A DNA stretch of 64,000 bases. Source: Paenisporosarcina sp. OV554. GTDB lineage: Bacteria > Bacillota > Bacilli > Bacillales_A > Planococcaceae. Where the stretch lies: NCBI RefSeq assembly GCF_003058165.1, contig NZ_QBUC01000021.1, positions 1-64,000 on the forward strand. The letters are read 5' to 3'. The notes under the pieces were generated by a model. The model did not search any database, had not been told where the DNA came from, and saw only the letters and a program-made list of their open reading frames with translations. Made by a program: the position numbers and the translations under genes. Position 1 is the stretch's first letter. Each line of letters opens with the position of its first letter. This document shows positions 51,688-60,874 of this stretch, piece after piece.

Positions 51688-53598
51688 ATGAGTATGTTTA
51701 GTTTTCTACAGAAAATCGGGAAGTCTTTGATGTTCCCAATCGCCACGCTCCCAGCGGCAGCATTACTTTTACGTTTTGGTCAAGCAGATATGCTGGATAG
51801 TCCGTTCCTTGCTGCTGCAGGTAGTGGGATTATTGACAATCTTGCACTTATATTTGCGATCGGGATTGCGATGGGGCTTGCCCATGATGGAGGTGGTGGT
51901 GCTGCGTTAGCGGGTGCAGTCGCTTACCTCGTATTAACTAAATCAATTGTCGTGATTAACGAAACAATCAACATGGGCGTTTTCGCAGGTATTATTTCAG
52001 GTGTAGTCGCCGGACTTCTCTATAACAAATTTTATAATGTAAAACTGCCTGATTTTCTTGCCTTTTTTGGAGGAAGACGATTCGTACCCATTATCACAGC
52101 GGTAGCGATGACAATTTTGGCCGGATTGCTCGGCTATTTATGGCCGCCTGTTCAGCAGGGAATTGACGCTGCTGGCGATTGGGTGTTAAATGCAGGGATG
52201 CTAGGAGTTGGCGCTTACGGATTCTTGAACCGCTTATTGATACCGGTAGGATTGCACCACGTTATTAACACAGTTGTCTGGTTTGATTTCGGAACGTTTA
52301 CGAACGCAAACGGAGAAGTTGTGCGCGGAGAAATCAACCGCTTTCTAAATGGAGATAAAACAGCTGGTCCCTTCCTAGCCGGGTTTTTCCCGATTATGAT
52401 GTTCGGTCTCCCTGCCGCTTGTCTAGCTATGTATATGGCAGCTAAAAAAGAGAAAAAAGCCATTGTTGGTGGTATGTTTATCAGTATTGCCTTTACAGCG
52501 TTTCTGACAGGAATTACGGAACCAATCGAATTCTCCTTCATGTTCCTTTCGCCTCTTTTATATGTTGTTCATGCTTTGTTGACAGGTGTAGCAATGATGA
52601 TTGCTTTTGCGTTGGACGTACGGCACGGATTCGGATTTTCTGCCGGCGCGATAGACTTTGTATTAAATTACGGACTTGCCCAAAATCCATTGATCTTGCT
52701 GTTAATCGGACTCTTCATGGGGGTTATCTACTTTGTCGTTTTCTACTTCTTGATTATAAAACTCGACTTGAAGACTCCGGGACGTGAAGATGATGATGAA
52801 ACGGAAGACAGTGCGGTCGACTATGGCAATAATGCAGCAGACAACAAAGCGTACCATACGATTGTTGCACTTGGTGGAACCGAGAATATTCAAACGATCG
52901 ATTACTGCACGACACGTCTTCGTCTGCAAGTAAAAGACACAGATCAAGTTAATGATAAAGAACTCAAACGACATGGTGCAATGGGATTGATGAAAATCAA
53001 CAAAACAAATGTCCAAGTTGTTATAGGTACATCTGTTGAGTTTCTAGCGGAAGCGATGAAAAAACGAATGAAGAACGGTAACCCTGTACCAGAGAAAACG
53101 ATCGAGTCCGATGTGGCGACAGAATCAATTATGGTAAAAGAAATTTTAGAAAAAGATTTCGCGATGCCGATTGACGGAAAAATCATTCCGCTAGCTGAAG
53201 TACCGGACGAAGTGTTTGCAAAAGGTATGATGGGCCAAGGGTTTGGAATTGTGCCTTCAGGAAATACTGTTTATTCTCCAGTCGACGGAAAAATCGTCAG
53301 CATTTTCCCGACCAAACATGCGATTGGTCTAGAAACGGATACGGGCGTGGAAGTTTTGATCCACGTCGGAGTGGACACTGTAAAACTTAAAGGACAAGGT
53401 TTTGACTTGCTCGTCGAAGATGGTCAGTTAATTCAGCGTGGAGATGCATTATTGAAAATCGATTTGGCTTATATTGAATCCAATGCACCTTCGTCTATTA
53501 TTCCAATCATCTTTACGAACTTGACTACCGAAAAGTTGAGTTTATTAAAAAATGGATTCCAGCGTCATGGAGATACTGGTATTGTGAAAATCCAATAA
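51688..53598 (+). CDS. nagP: N-acetylglucosamine-specific PTS EIICBA
   Basis: 636 residues, domains in order EIIC (about 1-360, ten membrane segments; FGLPAACLAMYMAAKKEKKA and GITEPIEFSFMFLSPLLYVV), EIIB (about 385-470; active Cys 407 in TIDYCTTRLRL) and EIIA (about 485-635; active His 559 in VLIHVGVDTVKLKGQGF). Takes up GlcNAc as GlcNAc-6-P. The EIIA domain may also serve the EIIA-less MurP at 59477. NagR operator upstream. Confidence 0.95.
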   Translation: MSMFSFLQKIGKSLMFPIATLPAAALLLRFGQADMLDSPFLAAAGSGIIDNLALIFAIGIAMGLAHDGGGGAALAGAVAYLVLTKSIVVINETINMGVFAGIISGVVAGLLYNKFYNVKLPDFLAFFGGRRFVPIITAVAMTILAGLLGYLWPPVQQGIDAAGDWVLNAGMLGVGAYGFLNRLLIPVGLHHVINTVVWFDFGTFTNANGEVVRGEINRFLNGDKTAGPFLAGFFPIMMFGLPAACLAMYMAAKKEKKAIVGGMFISIAFTAFLTGITEPIEFSFMFLSPLLYVVHALLTGVAMMIAFALDVRHGFGFSAGAIDFVLNYGLAQNPLILLLIGLFMGVIYFVVFYFLIIKLDLKTPGREDDDETEDSAVDYGNNAADNKAYHTIVALGGTENIQTIDYCTTRLRLQVKDTDQVNDKELKRHGAMGLMKINKTNVQVVIGTSVEFLAEAMKKRMKNGNPVPEKTIESDVATESIMVKEILEKDFAMPIDGKIIPLAEVPDEVFAKGMMGQGFGIVPSGNTVYSPVDGKIVSIFPTKHAIGLETDTGVEVLIHVGVDTVKLKGQGFDLLVEDGQLIQRGDALLKIDLAYIESNAPSSIIPIIFTNLTTEKLSLLKNGFQRHGDTGIVKIQ

Positions 53599-53664
53599 TG
53601 ACAAAAGATTAACTAGGAAAAGCTTTTTATATCGATACTGGTTTTCTGCAAGGAGTGACAATTC

Positions 53665-54840
53665 ATGAGCAATACAATGATGATTTCAAATTTCACAATT
53701 GCTGATTCAACAAAGGACAGTTTTGTTGGAGACATTTATATAGAAAATGGCAAAATTAAAGAAGTTGCAGCTTCTATAGAAACAATGGCAGATATTCAAA
53801 TTAATGATGATGGTAGAAAGTGGATTATCGTTCCTGGATATATTGATGTGCACATTCATGGTGCTTCCGGTTTTGATGCAATGGACGCGACACCGGAAGC
53901 ACTGAATGGATTGGCAAGCGCGCTTCCTTGCGAAGGCACTACCAGTTTTTTGGCAACGACAATGACACAATCGAATAACGCAATTTCAAAAGCCTTAATT
54001 AATGCCAGTCTTTTTCAAGCGGAAGACAATCAAGCAGAAATGCTAGGCGTTCACTTGGAAGGCCCTTTTATTTCGCCAGACCGAGCTGGTGCGCAACCAC
54101 TCGAACATATTGTTAAACCTTCTATTTCTCTTTTTAAGGAATGGCAAAAACTAAGTGGAAACCGCATTAAACTTGTAACGATTGCTCCTGAAATAGAGGA
54201 TGGGCTAGCTTTTATCGTAGAACTTAATGAAACCGGAGCAATTGTATCAATTGGACATTCGGATGCATCAGCGGAAATTATAAGCAAAGCGGTTGAAGCT
54301 GGTGCTCGTCATGTCACGCATTTATACAATCAAATGAGCCCTTTTCATCATAGAGAACCAGGTGTAGTTGGAGCATCTTTGTTAGAAGATGATTTAACGG
54401 TTGAACTGATCGCCGATTATATTCATAGTCATCCGAAGGCACTAGACTTTGCCTTTCGTCAAAAAACAGCACAACGCATTATTCTAATCACGGATGCGAT
54501 GCGGGCGAAAGGGCTCCAACCTGGAATTTACGATTTAGGTGGGCAAAATGTCCTTGTTAGCAATAATGAAGCGCGTCTTGGTGATGGAACGCTCGCGGGA
54601 AGCGTTTTGACAATGGAAATTGCAACGAAAAATATGAAGTTCGCTACTGGTTGCACATTATCTGAAATGGTGGCAATGACATCAACAAACGCGGCAAAAC
54701 AGCTTGGCCTTTCGAATAAAGGAAGGATCGAACCTGGAAAAGACGCGGATTTGACCATCATTGATGAAAACTGGAATGTGCAAATGACCATTTGCAGAGG
54801 CAATATAGCATATACAAGGGAAGAGATAGTATGGAAGTAA
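53665..54840 (+). CDS. nagA: N-acetylglucosamine-6-phosphate deacetylase
   Basis: 391 residues, amidohydrolase fold. PGYIDVHIHGASGFDAMDAT, GVHLEGPFISPDRAGAQP, ATHLYNQMSPFHHREPGVVG-like block, catalytic Asp in ILITDAMRA. Releases acetate from GlcNAc-6-P. ATG 53665 after AAGGAGTG. Overlaps nagB by 10 bases. Confidence 0.95.
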   Translation: MSNTMMISNFTIADSTKDSFVGDIYIENGKIKEVAASIETMADIQINDDGRKWIIVPGYIDVHIHGASGFDAMDATPEALNGLASALPCEGTTSFLATTMTQSNNAISKALINASLFQAEDNQAEMLGVHLEGPFISPDRAGAQPLEHIVKPSISLFKEWQKLSGNRIKLVTIAPEIEDGLAFIVELNETGAIVSIGHSDASAEIISKAVEAGARHVTHLYNQMSPFHHREPGVVGASLLEDDLTVELIADYIHSHPKALDFAFRQKTAQRIILITDAMRAKGLQPGIYDLGGQNVLVSNNEARLGDGTLAGSVLTMEIATKNMKFATGCTLSEMVAMTSTNAAKQLGLSNKGRIEPGKDADLTIIDENWNVQMTICRGNIAYTREEIVWK

Positions 54841-55586
54841 TCCTAGTTGAAAATTACTCTGAGCTGAGTGAACGGGCGGCACGTATAATAGAAGAGCAAA
54901 TCTATAAAAGCGACCGTTCGATACTTGGACTTGCGACAGGTTCGACACCGCTTGGACTTTACGAGAAATTGATTGAAGGTTACAAAAGACGTGGAGTTTC
55001 CTACAAACATATACACTCGATCAATTTGGATGAATATCTTGGTCTAGATAAAAATCATCCAGGAAGTTTCCATACATTTATGTATGAGAACTTATTTAAA
55101 GATATCGATATCCCGATGGAACACATACAAATCCCAGATAGTCTGCCCAGCTCAGTCAAAGAAGAATGCAAACGTTACGACCAAGTGATTGACAGCCTTG
55201 GTCCAATCGATCTACAAATACTCGGAATTGGATCGAACGGTCATATCGGATTTAATGAGCCAGGATCGGATCCAAATAGTACAACCCATGTCGTCGAACT
55301 TGCTCAATCTACTCGAAAAGACAACGCACATTTTTTCGGTTCGCTTGAAGAAGTACCGACTCATGCGGTAACGATGGGTATTCAATCAATATTAAAAAGC
55401 AGAAGAATTCTTGTATTGGCTTCTGGTAAACGAAAAGCTGAATCGGTTCAGCGCTTGTTAAGTGAAAATATTAGCGAGAATTTTCCAGCATCCCATCTGT
55501 GGACACATGATGATGTAACGCTTATCGTCGACCAAGATGCATACAAGTTGGTGAGCCAGAAAGGCAGTGAAGAAGTTGCTCGATAA
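54831..55586 (+). CDS. nagB: Glucosamine-6-phosphate deaminase
   Basis: 251 residues from ATG 54831. LGLATGSTPLGLYEKLIEGY, INLDEYLGLDKNHPGSFHTF, and GIGSNGHIGFNEPGS (active site). Converts GlcN-6-P to fructose-6-P and ammonia. Start overlaps the nagA stop; the longer frame to 54792 runs inside nagA and is not used. Confidence 0.95.
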   Translation: MEVILVENYSELSERAARIIEEQIYKSDRSILGLATGSTPLGLYEKLIEGYKRRGVSYKHIHSINLDEYLGLDKNHPGSFHTFMYENLFKDIDIPMEHIQIPDSLPSSVKEECKRYDQVIDSLGPIDLQILGIGSNGHIGFNEPGSDPNSTTHVVELAQSTRKDNAHFFGSLEEVPTHAVTMGIQSILKSRRILVLASGKRKAESVQRLLSENISENFPASHLWTHDDVTLIVDQDAYKLVSQKGSEEVAR

Positions 55587-56298
55587 ACATTCTCCAGTAC
55601 CAATGTATGTCCAAATCGAAGAACATTTAAAGCTCCGAATTCAACAAGGTGAATTTTCAATAGGAGCGGCCATCCCTTCCGAACGTGAGTTAACGGAAAT
55701 GTTTGGTGTTAGTCGCATGACTGTACGTCAATCCATCACGAATTTGGCGAATAGTGGGCTACTTTATCGGGAAAAAGGACGTGGAACATTTGTTGCAGCG
55801 CCAAAAGTTGAACAGCCTCTCAGTGGACTTACGAGCTTTACGGAAGATATGCTTGCGAGGGGATTGACGCCGAGCAACGTACTAGTTGGTTTTGAGAAAA
55901 TGATTCCTGAGCTGGATATTGCACAAAAGCTCAAGTTAGGTGAAGGGGAAGAGGTTTTCCTCGTTAAACGAATTCGATATGCTGACGAAAAACCAATGGC
56001 TATTGAAAAGACGTATCTTCCTGTGAAGCTGGTTCCTAAACTCAATAAAGATGCGTTAAATGGCTCACTTTACTCCTTTATCGAAAAGGATAAACAAATG
56101 ACGATTGGTCATGCCATGCAGCGAATGGAAGCAGCGTTAGTAACAAAAGAGGATTCGAATTTTCTTCAAATTAATATGCCGTCCGCCATTTTAATTATCG
56201 AACGGATTAGTTACTTAACGAACGGACTCCCTTTTGAAATCGTTCATAGCACATATCGAGCAGATCGTTATCAATTCCTTAGCGAGATTCGGAGGTAA
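55567..56298 (+). CDS. nagR: GntR/HutC-family repressor of GlcNAc genes
   Basis: 243 residues, GTG start overlapping nagB by 20 bases. N-terminal winged helix (YVQIEEHLKLRIQQGEFSIG, PSERELTEMFGVSRMTVRQS) and C-terminal UTRA effector domain. Orthologue of YvoA/NagR, which releases its operators on GlcN-6-P or GlcNAc-6-P. The palindromic site upstream of nagP fits it. Confidence 0.92.
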   Translation: MKKLLDKHSPVPMYVQIEEHLKLRIQQGEFSIGAAIPSERELTEMFGVSRMTVRQSITNLANSGLLYREKGRGTFVAAPKVEQPLSGLTSFTEDMLARGLTPSNVLVGFEKMIPELDIAQKLKLGEGEEVFLVKRIRYADEKPMAIEKTYLPVKLVPKLNKDALNGSLYSFIEKDKQMTIGHAMQRMEAALVTKEDSNFLQINMPSAILIIERISYLTNGLPFEIVHSTYRADRYQFLSEIRR

Positions 56299-56372
56299 TG
56301 GGCTGAATCGTTGATGAATAAAGTCGTCGAACCCATGTATCACAATGAACTATTAATTCGGGAGTTAATTAG

Positions 56373-56525
56373 ATGAAAAAAGAAGTAAAGATTAGAAAGA
56401 AAAAAGAGGGTATTCTTAAGTGGATATTCGATGAAATTCGAGATTCAGTCATGTTTGAAGTAGCTTGGAGAATCTTATTTTTCATTCCAAGAATGATCAT
56501 ACTTTTCATTCGGAATTTATTTTAA
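56373..56525 (+). CDS. Small basic membrane-associated protein (50 aa)
   Basis: ATG 56373 after GGGAG. Sequence begins KKEVKIRKKKEGILKWIFDE and ends in a hydrophobic stretch MFEVAWRILFFIPRMIILFI. A cationic N-terminus plus one helix resembles several small Bacillales membrane proteins of unknown function. A terminator follows at 56562. Confidence 0.55.
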   Translation: MKKEVKIRKKKEGILKWIFDEIRDSVMFEVAWRILFFIPRMIILFIRNLF

Positions 56526-56561
56526 TGTTAGGATAAACAAGAAGAAGGCTAGCATAGCATT

Positions 56562-56603
56562 AAAAAAGGACACCAATTCACATGTGAATTGGTGTCCTTT
56601 TTT
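56562..56603 (+). terminator. Strong terminator
   Basis: AAAAAAGGACACCAATTCA and its complement TGAATTGGTGTCCTTTTTT form a near-perfect 19-bp stem with a CATG-type loop. Ends the small gene and probably the nag operon. Confidence 0.9.
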
Positions 56604-56845
56604 GAGTATTAACTGAAACCTTGATTCCATTCACTGAGGATGACAGGTTTCCAGTGCGGTTAGGATGGTTTACCTGCTGCACAATGTTCTAGAGAACAAT
56701 GAAGATGGGCTTGTGACTGCGTCACTCGCCCAACTCTCTTTTTGTAGATCCTGTGGCGGGTGTGCATCCTTCGCTCCCTTGTAACCTGGGAGCACGCTGT
56801 AATTTTGGTTTGGATTACTATAGAATAGAAGGTTTCTTTAAGTAG
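56604..56845. other. Structured intergenic region
   Basis: Contains GGGC-TT-GTGAC-TGC-GTCAC-TC-GCCC (about 56706-56731), a long interrupted hairpin followed by TCTCTTTTTG, and CTCCC/GGGAG (about 56772-56790). No ORF is supported. Could be a structured RNA or a decayed repeat element. Confidence 0.4.
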
Positions 56846-57061
56846 ATGTTCGCCCGAAGATGCTATTTCGGCCTCTTCCTGCTTTTTATTTTGCTAAGTT
56901 TAGGAATGCTGTTGATATCAAAAATAAACGACAGAGTGCATAAAAAGAGGGAATCGGCTCCCTTACTATTCAAACACAATTTAATGGAGTTTATAGAAAA
57001 GCTATTATTAAAGAATGCTGTTGATATTGAAGAACAAACGAAAAAGCACATTTGCGCCTAG
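56846..57061 (+). CDS. Possible 71-residue membrane peptide, read into the 214-bp repeat
   Basis: MFARRCYFGLFLLFILLSLG then a basic/acidic tail ending in the repeat-encoded KHICA. One N-terminal hydrophobic segment. No clear ribosome site (AAGTAG only). Its last 40 codons lie in copy 1 of the 214-bp tandem repeat; copy 2 gives a 42-codon frame (57147-57275, start MGDKKRESAPLLF). The three differences between copies all change amino acids, which argues against strong selection on the protein. Confidence 0.3.
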   Translation: MFARRCYFGLFLLFILLSLGMLLISKINDRVHKKRESAPLLFKHNLMEFIEKLLLKNAVDIEEQTKKHICA

Positions 57062-57367
57062 CATGCCGCAAGAGCGTGAAGAATGAGACCCACAAGTATG
57101 TGGTTTTCATACTTGTTGGCTCATGCGAAACGTTCGGCTAGCGCAAATGGGCGATAAAAAGAGGGAATCGGCTCCCTTACTATTCAAACACAATTTAATG
57201 GAGTCTATAGAAAAGCTATTATTAAAGAATGCTGTTGATATTGAAGAACAAACGAAAGAGTACATTTGCGCCTAGCATGCCGCAAGAGCGTGAAGAATGA
57301 GACCCACAAGTATGTGGTTTTCATACTTGTTGGCTCATGCGAAACGTTCGGCTAGCGCAAATGGGCG
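56940..57367. repeat. 214-bp tandem direct duplication with conserved cruciform-like hairpin
   Basis: Copy 1 56940-57153 and copy 2 57154-57367 differ at only three positions. In each copy the last ~100 bases (57049-57149 and 57263-57363) form a nested structure: outer CATTTGCGC-C-TAGC / GCTAGCGCAAATG, inner ACAAGTATG/CATACTTGT hairpin, and side pairing AGCGT/ACGTT. These parts are identical in both copies. It lies between the converging nag and mur operons. Confidence 0.85.
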
Positions 57368-57395
57368 ATAGACGACAGTATCATTTAACAGAGCT

Positions 57396-58256
57396 TTAAT
57401 TTTTTAAGTGTTGAACCACTTGATGTGTATCGATTATTCGTTCATAAATTTCTTGTCCGCGTTTAGAGCATAAGCCTACAAACAACGCATCAATAATCGC
57501 AAGTTGTACAATACGGGCTGTCATGGTGCCGATGCGGATATTATGTTCTTCTTCAGACATTGTTAAAACAAGATCAGCTAGTCTGCGAGCAGGTGAGGGA
57601 CCATTTTGAGTAAGCAAAATGCAACAAACATTCCGTTCTTTAGCAATGGTTAACATGTCGACAACTTCTTTGGTTTTTCCTGAAGTAGAGACGACAAAAA
57701 TAACATCTTTTTTTGTCGCGTTGGCGGTCATTACCATTTGTAAATGACTATCATCTGAACGAAAGACATTGACGTTGATTCTAAGTAATTTTTGAGCAAA
57801 ATCACGGACTACGACAGCAGATCCCCCTACACCGTAAAGATAAACACGTTCTGCTTTGTCAAGACGATCGATGGATTCAGCCAGAGTTTTAACCGAAATC
57901 ATTTTTTCTGTATTTTGGAGAGCTTGAATCGAATTAAATATTACTTTTTGCATAATAAGTTTCGGGTCGTCTCCTAGTTGAAACGGAGAATCCACCATTT
58001 CTGGTGTCCCCACACCTGTTGTATGAAGCTCTTTAGCAAGTTCTAGTTTCATTACTTTAAAGCTATGGATACCGATGCGTTTACAAAAACGAATAATCGC
58101 CGCTTCACTACTTTGACAGGCATCAGCAAGTTTTTTTGTAGTCATCTCCATTACTTGCGAAGGGTTTTCCAAAACATAATTTGCGACCTTTATTTCGGCA
58201 TGTGTGAAGTGCTCTAGGTTCCGCTCTATTTGTTTTAGAACAGAAAAAATAGACAT
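57396..58256 (-). CDS. murR: MurR/RpiR-family regulator of MurNAc recycling
   Basis: 286 residues: HTH_6 (ACQSSEAAIIRFCKRIGIHS) and SIS domain (VYLYGVGGSAVVVRDFAQKL, DVIFVVSTSGKTKEV). Last gene in the minus-strand order murQ-murP-mupG-murR, as in B. subtilis. Presumed ligand MurNAc-6-P. It differs strongly from the RpiR homologue at 19562. Confidence 0.9.
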   Translation of the reverse strand: MSIFSVLKQIERNLEHFTHAEIKVANYVLENPSQVMEMTTKKLADACQSSEAAIIRFCKRIGIHSFKVMKLELAKELHTTGVGTPEMVDSPFQLGDDPKLIMQKVIFNSIQALQNTEKMISVKTLAESIDRLDKAERVYLYGVGGSAVVVRDFAQKLLRINVNVFRSDDSHLQMVMTANATKKDVIFVVSTSGKTKEVVDMLTIAKERNVCCILLTQNGPSPARRLADLVLTMSEEEHNIRIGTMTARIVQLAIIDALFVGLCSKRGQEIYERIIDTHQVVQHLKN

Positions 58257-58349
58257 CTCTTCCTCCTATGTGGACGTAATCGAACCTGTTGTATTTCTTC
58301 TAATTATATAGAGGGTAACTAGATTTCGCCAATTTCACTTCGATTAATA

Positions 58350-59417
58350 TTAAACTCTTTTTAGTGAAAAACGATGTCCAGCTTTAATGAAATCTAGTAG
58401 AGGCAAATCATCTTTAATCACTTGTCCCACAACATTCACTGCTTCATTTTTTATTAACGATGTTTTGGCAATTTGAAGTTCCCCTTGATAGCGACCATAA
58501 AGTTCGTTATCAACCGTAATTGCCCCTTTTGCACGAGCGATTTGATTCCTCGCACGAATTGGTTCTCCAAGCTTTTGTGCAAATGGTCGGGCTCCTTCTG
58601 AACGAATGACATCACGTGCAGGATCAAAGCGATTACGATGGCTTAAGCGAAGCAAGCTATCAGTTTGACTGACATCGATGAAAGATTCATAGCGCAATAG
58701 AATTTCATTATTTTGATAAGCTTTAAATTGATTTACTGATGACAGGCTAAGGGATGGATCTCCAATGAGGATACCATCTACAGGATGTTTGTTTACAAGA
58801 GAAAGGTACGACGCTAGTGGTGACAAGTTGCGGTGATCTTCTAGTGTTGGCAGACCTTTATATAAAGGCCCTCTTAATTGTCCATCTCCTGGTATAAATG
58901 CCACCGTCTTTAAGCCTTTTTCTTTGAAAAAACGATTTTGTTTATCAAACCAGGCAGCTTCCAATCCTGTTTCAGGGCGTGGGTAATAATTGTGCCACAC
59001 TTCAGCATTATTTTTCACAAGTCCTAATGCAAAAAGTTCTTCCAACCATTCAGGTGTTAGGGTGCTTGCATTTAGTGCAACGGGCATATAGTGTGAGATA
59101 TCCGCAATCACAGCTGATTCAATGCCATAATCCATTCGAATACCACTAACACCCCAATCAAGTAACGTGCGGGACTCTTCCCATTGTAATCCAAGCGTAG
59201 TCATTGAATGGGTGGACATATCCACATAAAGTTCCATTCCACGTGATTGCACTTGAGACCCCAGTGTTTGAAGTGCTTTTTTATATAAAGTAGAATCGTC
59301 CTCAGGAATGTGTAAAGAAGTAAAGATTGTTGTTCCATCCAAACCTGAAATAACATCAAGATAAGATTCTTGTTCATGTTCTTCTTGTTGTCCTAAAAAA
59401 ACAGATGCACCAATCAT
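58350..59417 (-). CDS. mupG: MupG-family 6-phospho-N-acetylmuramidase (DUF871)
   Basis: 355 residues from ATG 59417 (GGAGG upstream; the open frame to 59453 lacks a site). N-terminal TIM barrel: GTTIFTSLHIPEDD, GMELYVDMSTHSM, RMDYGI, NASTLT, AEVWHNYYPRPETGL; C-terminal domain about 250-355. MupG of S. aureus cleaves MurNAc-6P-GlcNAc. Located between murP and murR as in homologues. Confidence 0.9.
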   Translation of the reverse strand: MIGASVFLGQQEEHEQESYLDVISGLDGTTIFTSLHIPEDDSTLYKKALQTLGSQVQSRGMELYVDMSTHSMTTLGLQWEESRTLLDWGVSGIRMDYGIESAVIADISHYMPVALNASTLTPEWLEELFALGLVKNNAEVWHNYYPRPETGLEAAWFDKQNRFFKEKGLKTVAFIPGDGQLRGPLYKGLPTLEDHRNLSPLASYLSLVNKHPVDGILIGDPSLSLSSVNQFKAYQNNEILLRYESFIDVSQTDSLLRLSHRNRFDPARDVIRSEGARPFAQKLGEPIRARNQIARAKGAITVDNELYGRYQGELQIAKTSLIKNEAVNVVGQVIKDDLPLLDFIKAGHRFSLKRV

Positions 59418-59476
59418 TCGATTTCCTCCATTTAAAGAATAATAAAAGGGCAAGAGTCACCTCTTACCCTTCCATT

Positions 59477-60844
59477 CTAGTAATCTAAGTTATCAGCCAT
59501 TTCCTCTTTAAATCCAAATAAATACGTGAAGATAAAGCCAAATGTATACGCAACGACAAGCCCTAGGAAATAAAGAAGGTATTTATTGTCATCGATTAAC
59601 GGGATGAGTGAAAGACCCGATACCCCAATTCCACGTGCAGCTGTATCCATAAATGCTTGGAACGCTCCACCAACCGCGGCACCCATACAAGCAGTTATAA
59701 ATGGGCGACCAAGAGGTAACGTAACACCATATAATAATGGTTCTCCTATTCCTAAGAAACCTACTGGAAGAGCTCCTTTAATCGTCGTACGCAAACGACT
59801 GTTTTTCGTTTTCACGTAGATAGCAATAGCAGCACCAACTTGACCTGCTCCACCCATTGCTAAAATGGTTAATATAGGGGTGACTCCAATTGTGTTGATG
59901 AATTCCATATGAATAGGTGTTAACCCATGATGGAGTCCAACCATAACTAGTGGCAAGAAGAAACCTGCGAGAATAGCCCCCGCAAATACGCCGCCTATAT
60001 CTAAAACATACATAATTCCTTCTGTAATGCCTGTTGATAACAATCCACCGACTGGTTGAATGATAAATAATGTTGCAAAACCTACTACTAACACCGTTAT
60101 AAGAGGAGTTAAAATAATATCAATTGAATTAGGTACAATTTTGCGTGCTGAACGTTCTACGACCACCATAAACCATGCAGCTAAAATGACTGCGATTAAG
60201 CCGCCTCGTCCGGGGACAAGTGGTTCTCCAAATAACGTAATGGTGGCAAGTGCTGGGTTAATAATAATGATCCCCGCAATGGCACCAAGTGCAGGTGTTC
60301 CACCAAATTCTTTTGCCGTGTTCCAACCCACAAGTACGCCTAAGTAAGCGAATATTCCTCCACCAAGGAATAGTAAAATCGCCATCCATGTTTCTTCTGG
60401 ATTTACACCCGCATTACGCGCAAAGTTGGCAGCACCATTGATAATACCTGATGCAACAAGCGCAGGAATAAGAGGGATGAATATATTTCCGACCCTTCTT
60501 AAACCATTTTTAAGTGGCGTGCTGTTCTTCTTTTTCAAAGCTGCTTGTCGATCTTGTGCTGTTACATTTTGATTACCTGCAACTTCTCCCACGCGAAGCC
60601 CGGTTTCTTTGCTAATTTCATCAGCAACTTTGTTAACCGTTCCAGGTCCTACGACAATTTGAAGTGTATCATCTTCTACAACGCCCATAACCCCCGGGAT
60701 TTGCTTCAATCCTTTAAGATCCACAAGAGATTCGTCTTTCACATTCAATCGAATTCTTGTCATACAGTGGTTCAGTTGAATAATGTTTTCTTTGCCGCCG
60801 ACTTTCTCCATAATAGAATGAGCTAATTGTTGTTCCTTCTTCAT
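59477..60844 (-). CDS. murP: MurNAc-type PTS transporter EIIBC
   Basis: 455 residues from ATG 60844 (AAGGGGG upstream; frame open to 60874). EIIB at the N-terminus with active Cys 27 in IIQLNHCMTRIRLNV; EIIC of about ten membrane segments with GEPLLYGVTLPLGRPF. No EIIA domain, so phosphate must come from another EIIA such as NagP. Imports MurNAc or MurNAc-GlcNAc. Confidence 0.92.
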   Translation of the reverse strand: MKKEQQLAHSIMEKVGGKENIIQLNHCMTRIRLNVKDESLVDLKGLKQIPGVMGVVEDDTLQIVVGPGTVNKVADEISKETGLRVGEVAGNQNVTAQDRQAALKKKNSTPLKNGLRRVGNIFIPLIPALVASGIINGAANFARNAGVNPEETWMAILLFLGGGIFAYLGVLVGWNTAKEFGGTPALGAIAGIIIINPALATITLFGEPLVPGRGGLIAVILAAWFMVVVERSARKIVPNSIDIILTPLITVLVVGFATLFIIQPVGGLLSTGITEGIMYVLDIGGVFAGAILAGFFLPLVMVGLHHGLTPIHMEFINTIGVTPILTILAMGGAGQVGAAIAIYVKTKNSRLRTTIKGALPVGFLGIGEPLLYGVTLPLGRPFITACMGAAVGGAFQAFMDTAARGIGVSGLSLIPLIDDNKYLLYFLGLVVAYTFGFIFTYLFGFKEEMADNLDY

Positions 60845-60874
60845 CCAAATACCCCCTTTATGTATGTAATTCAT

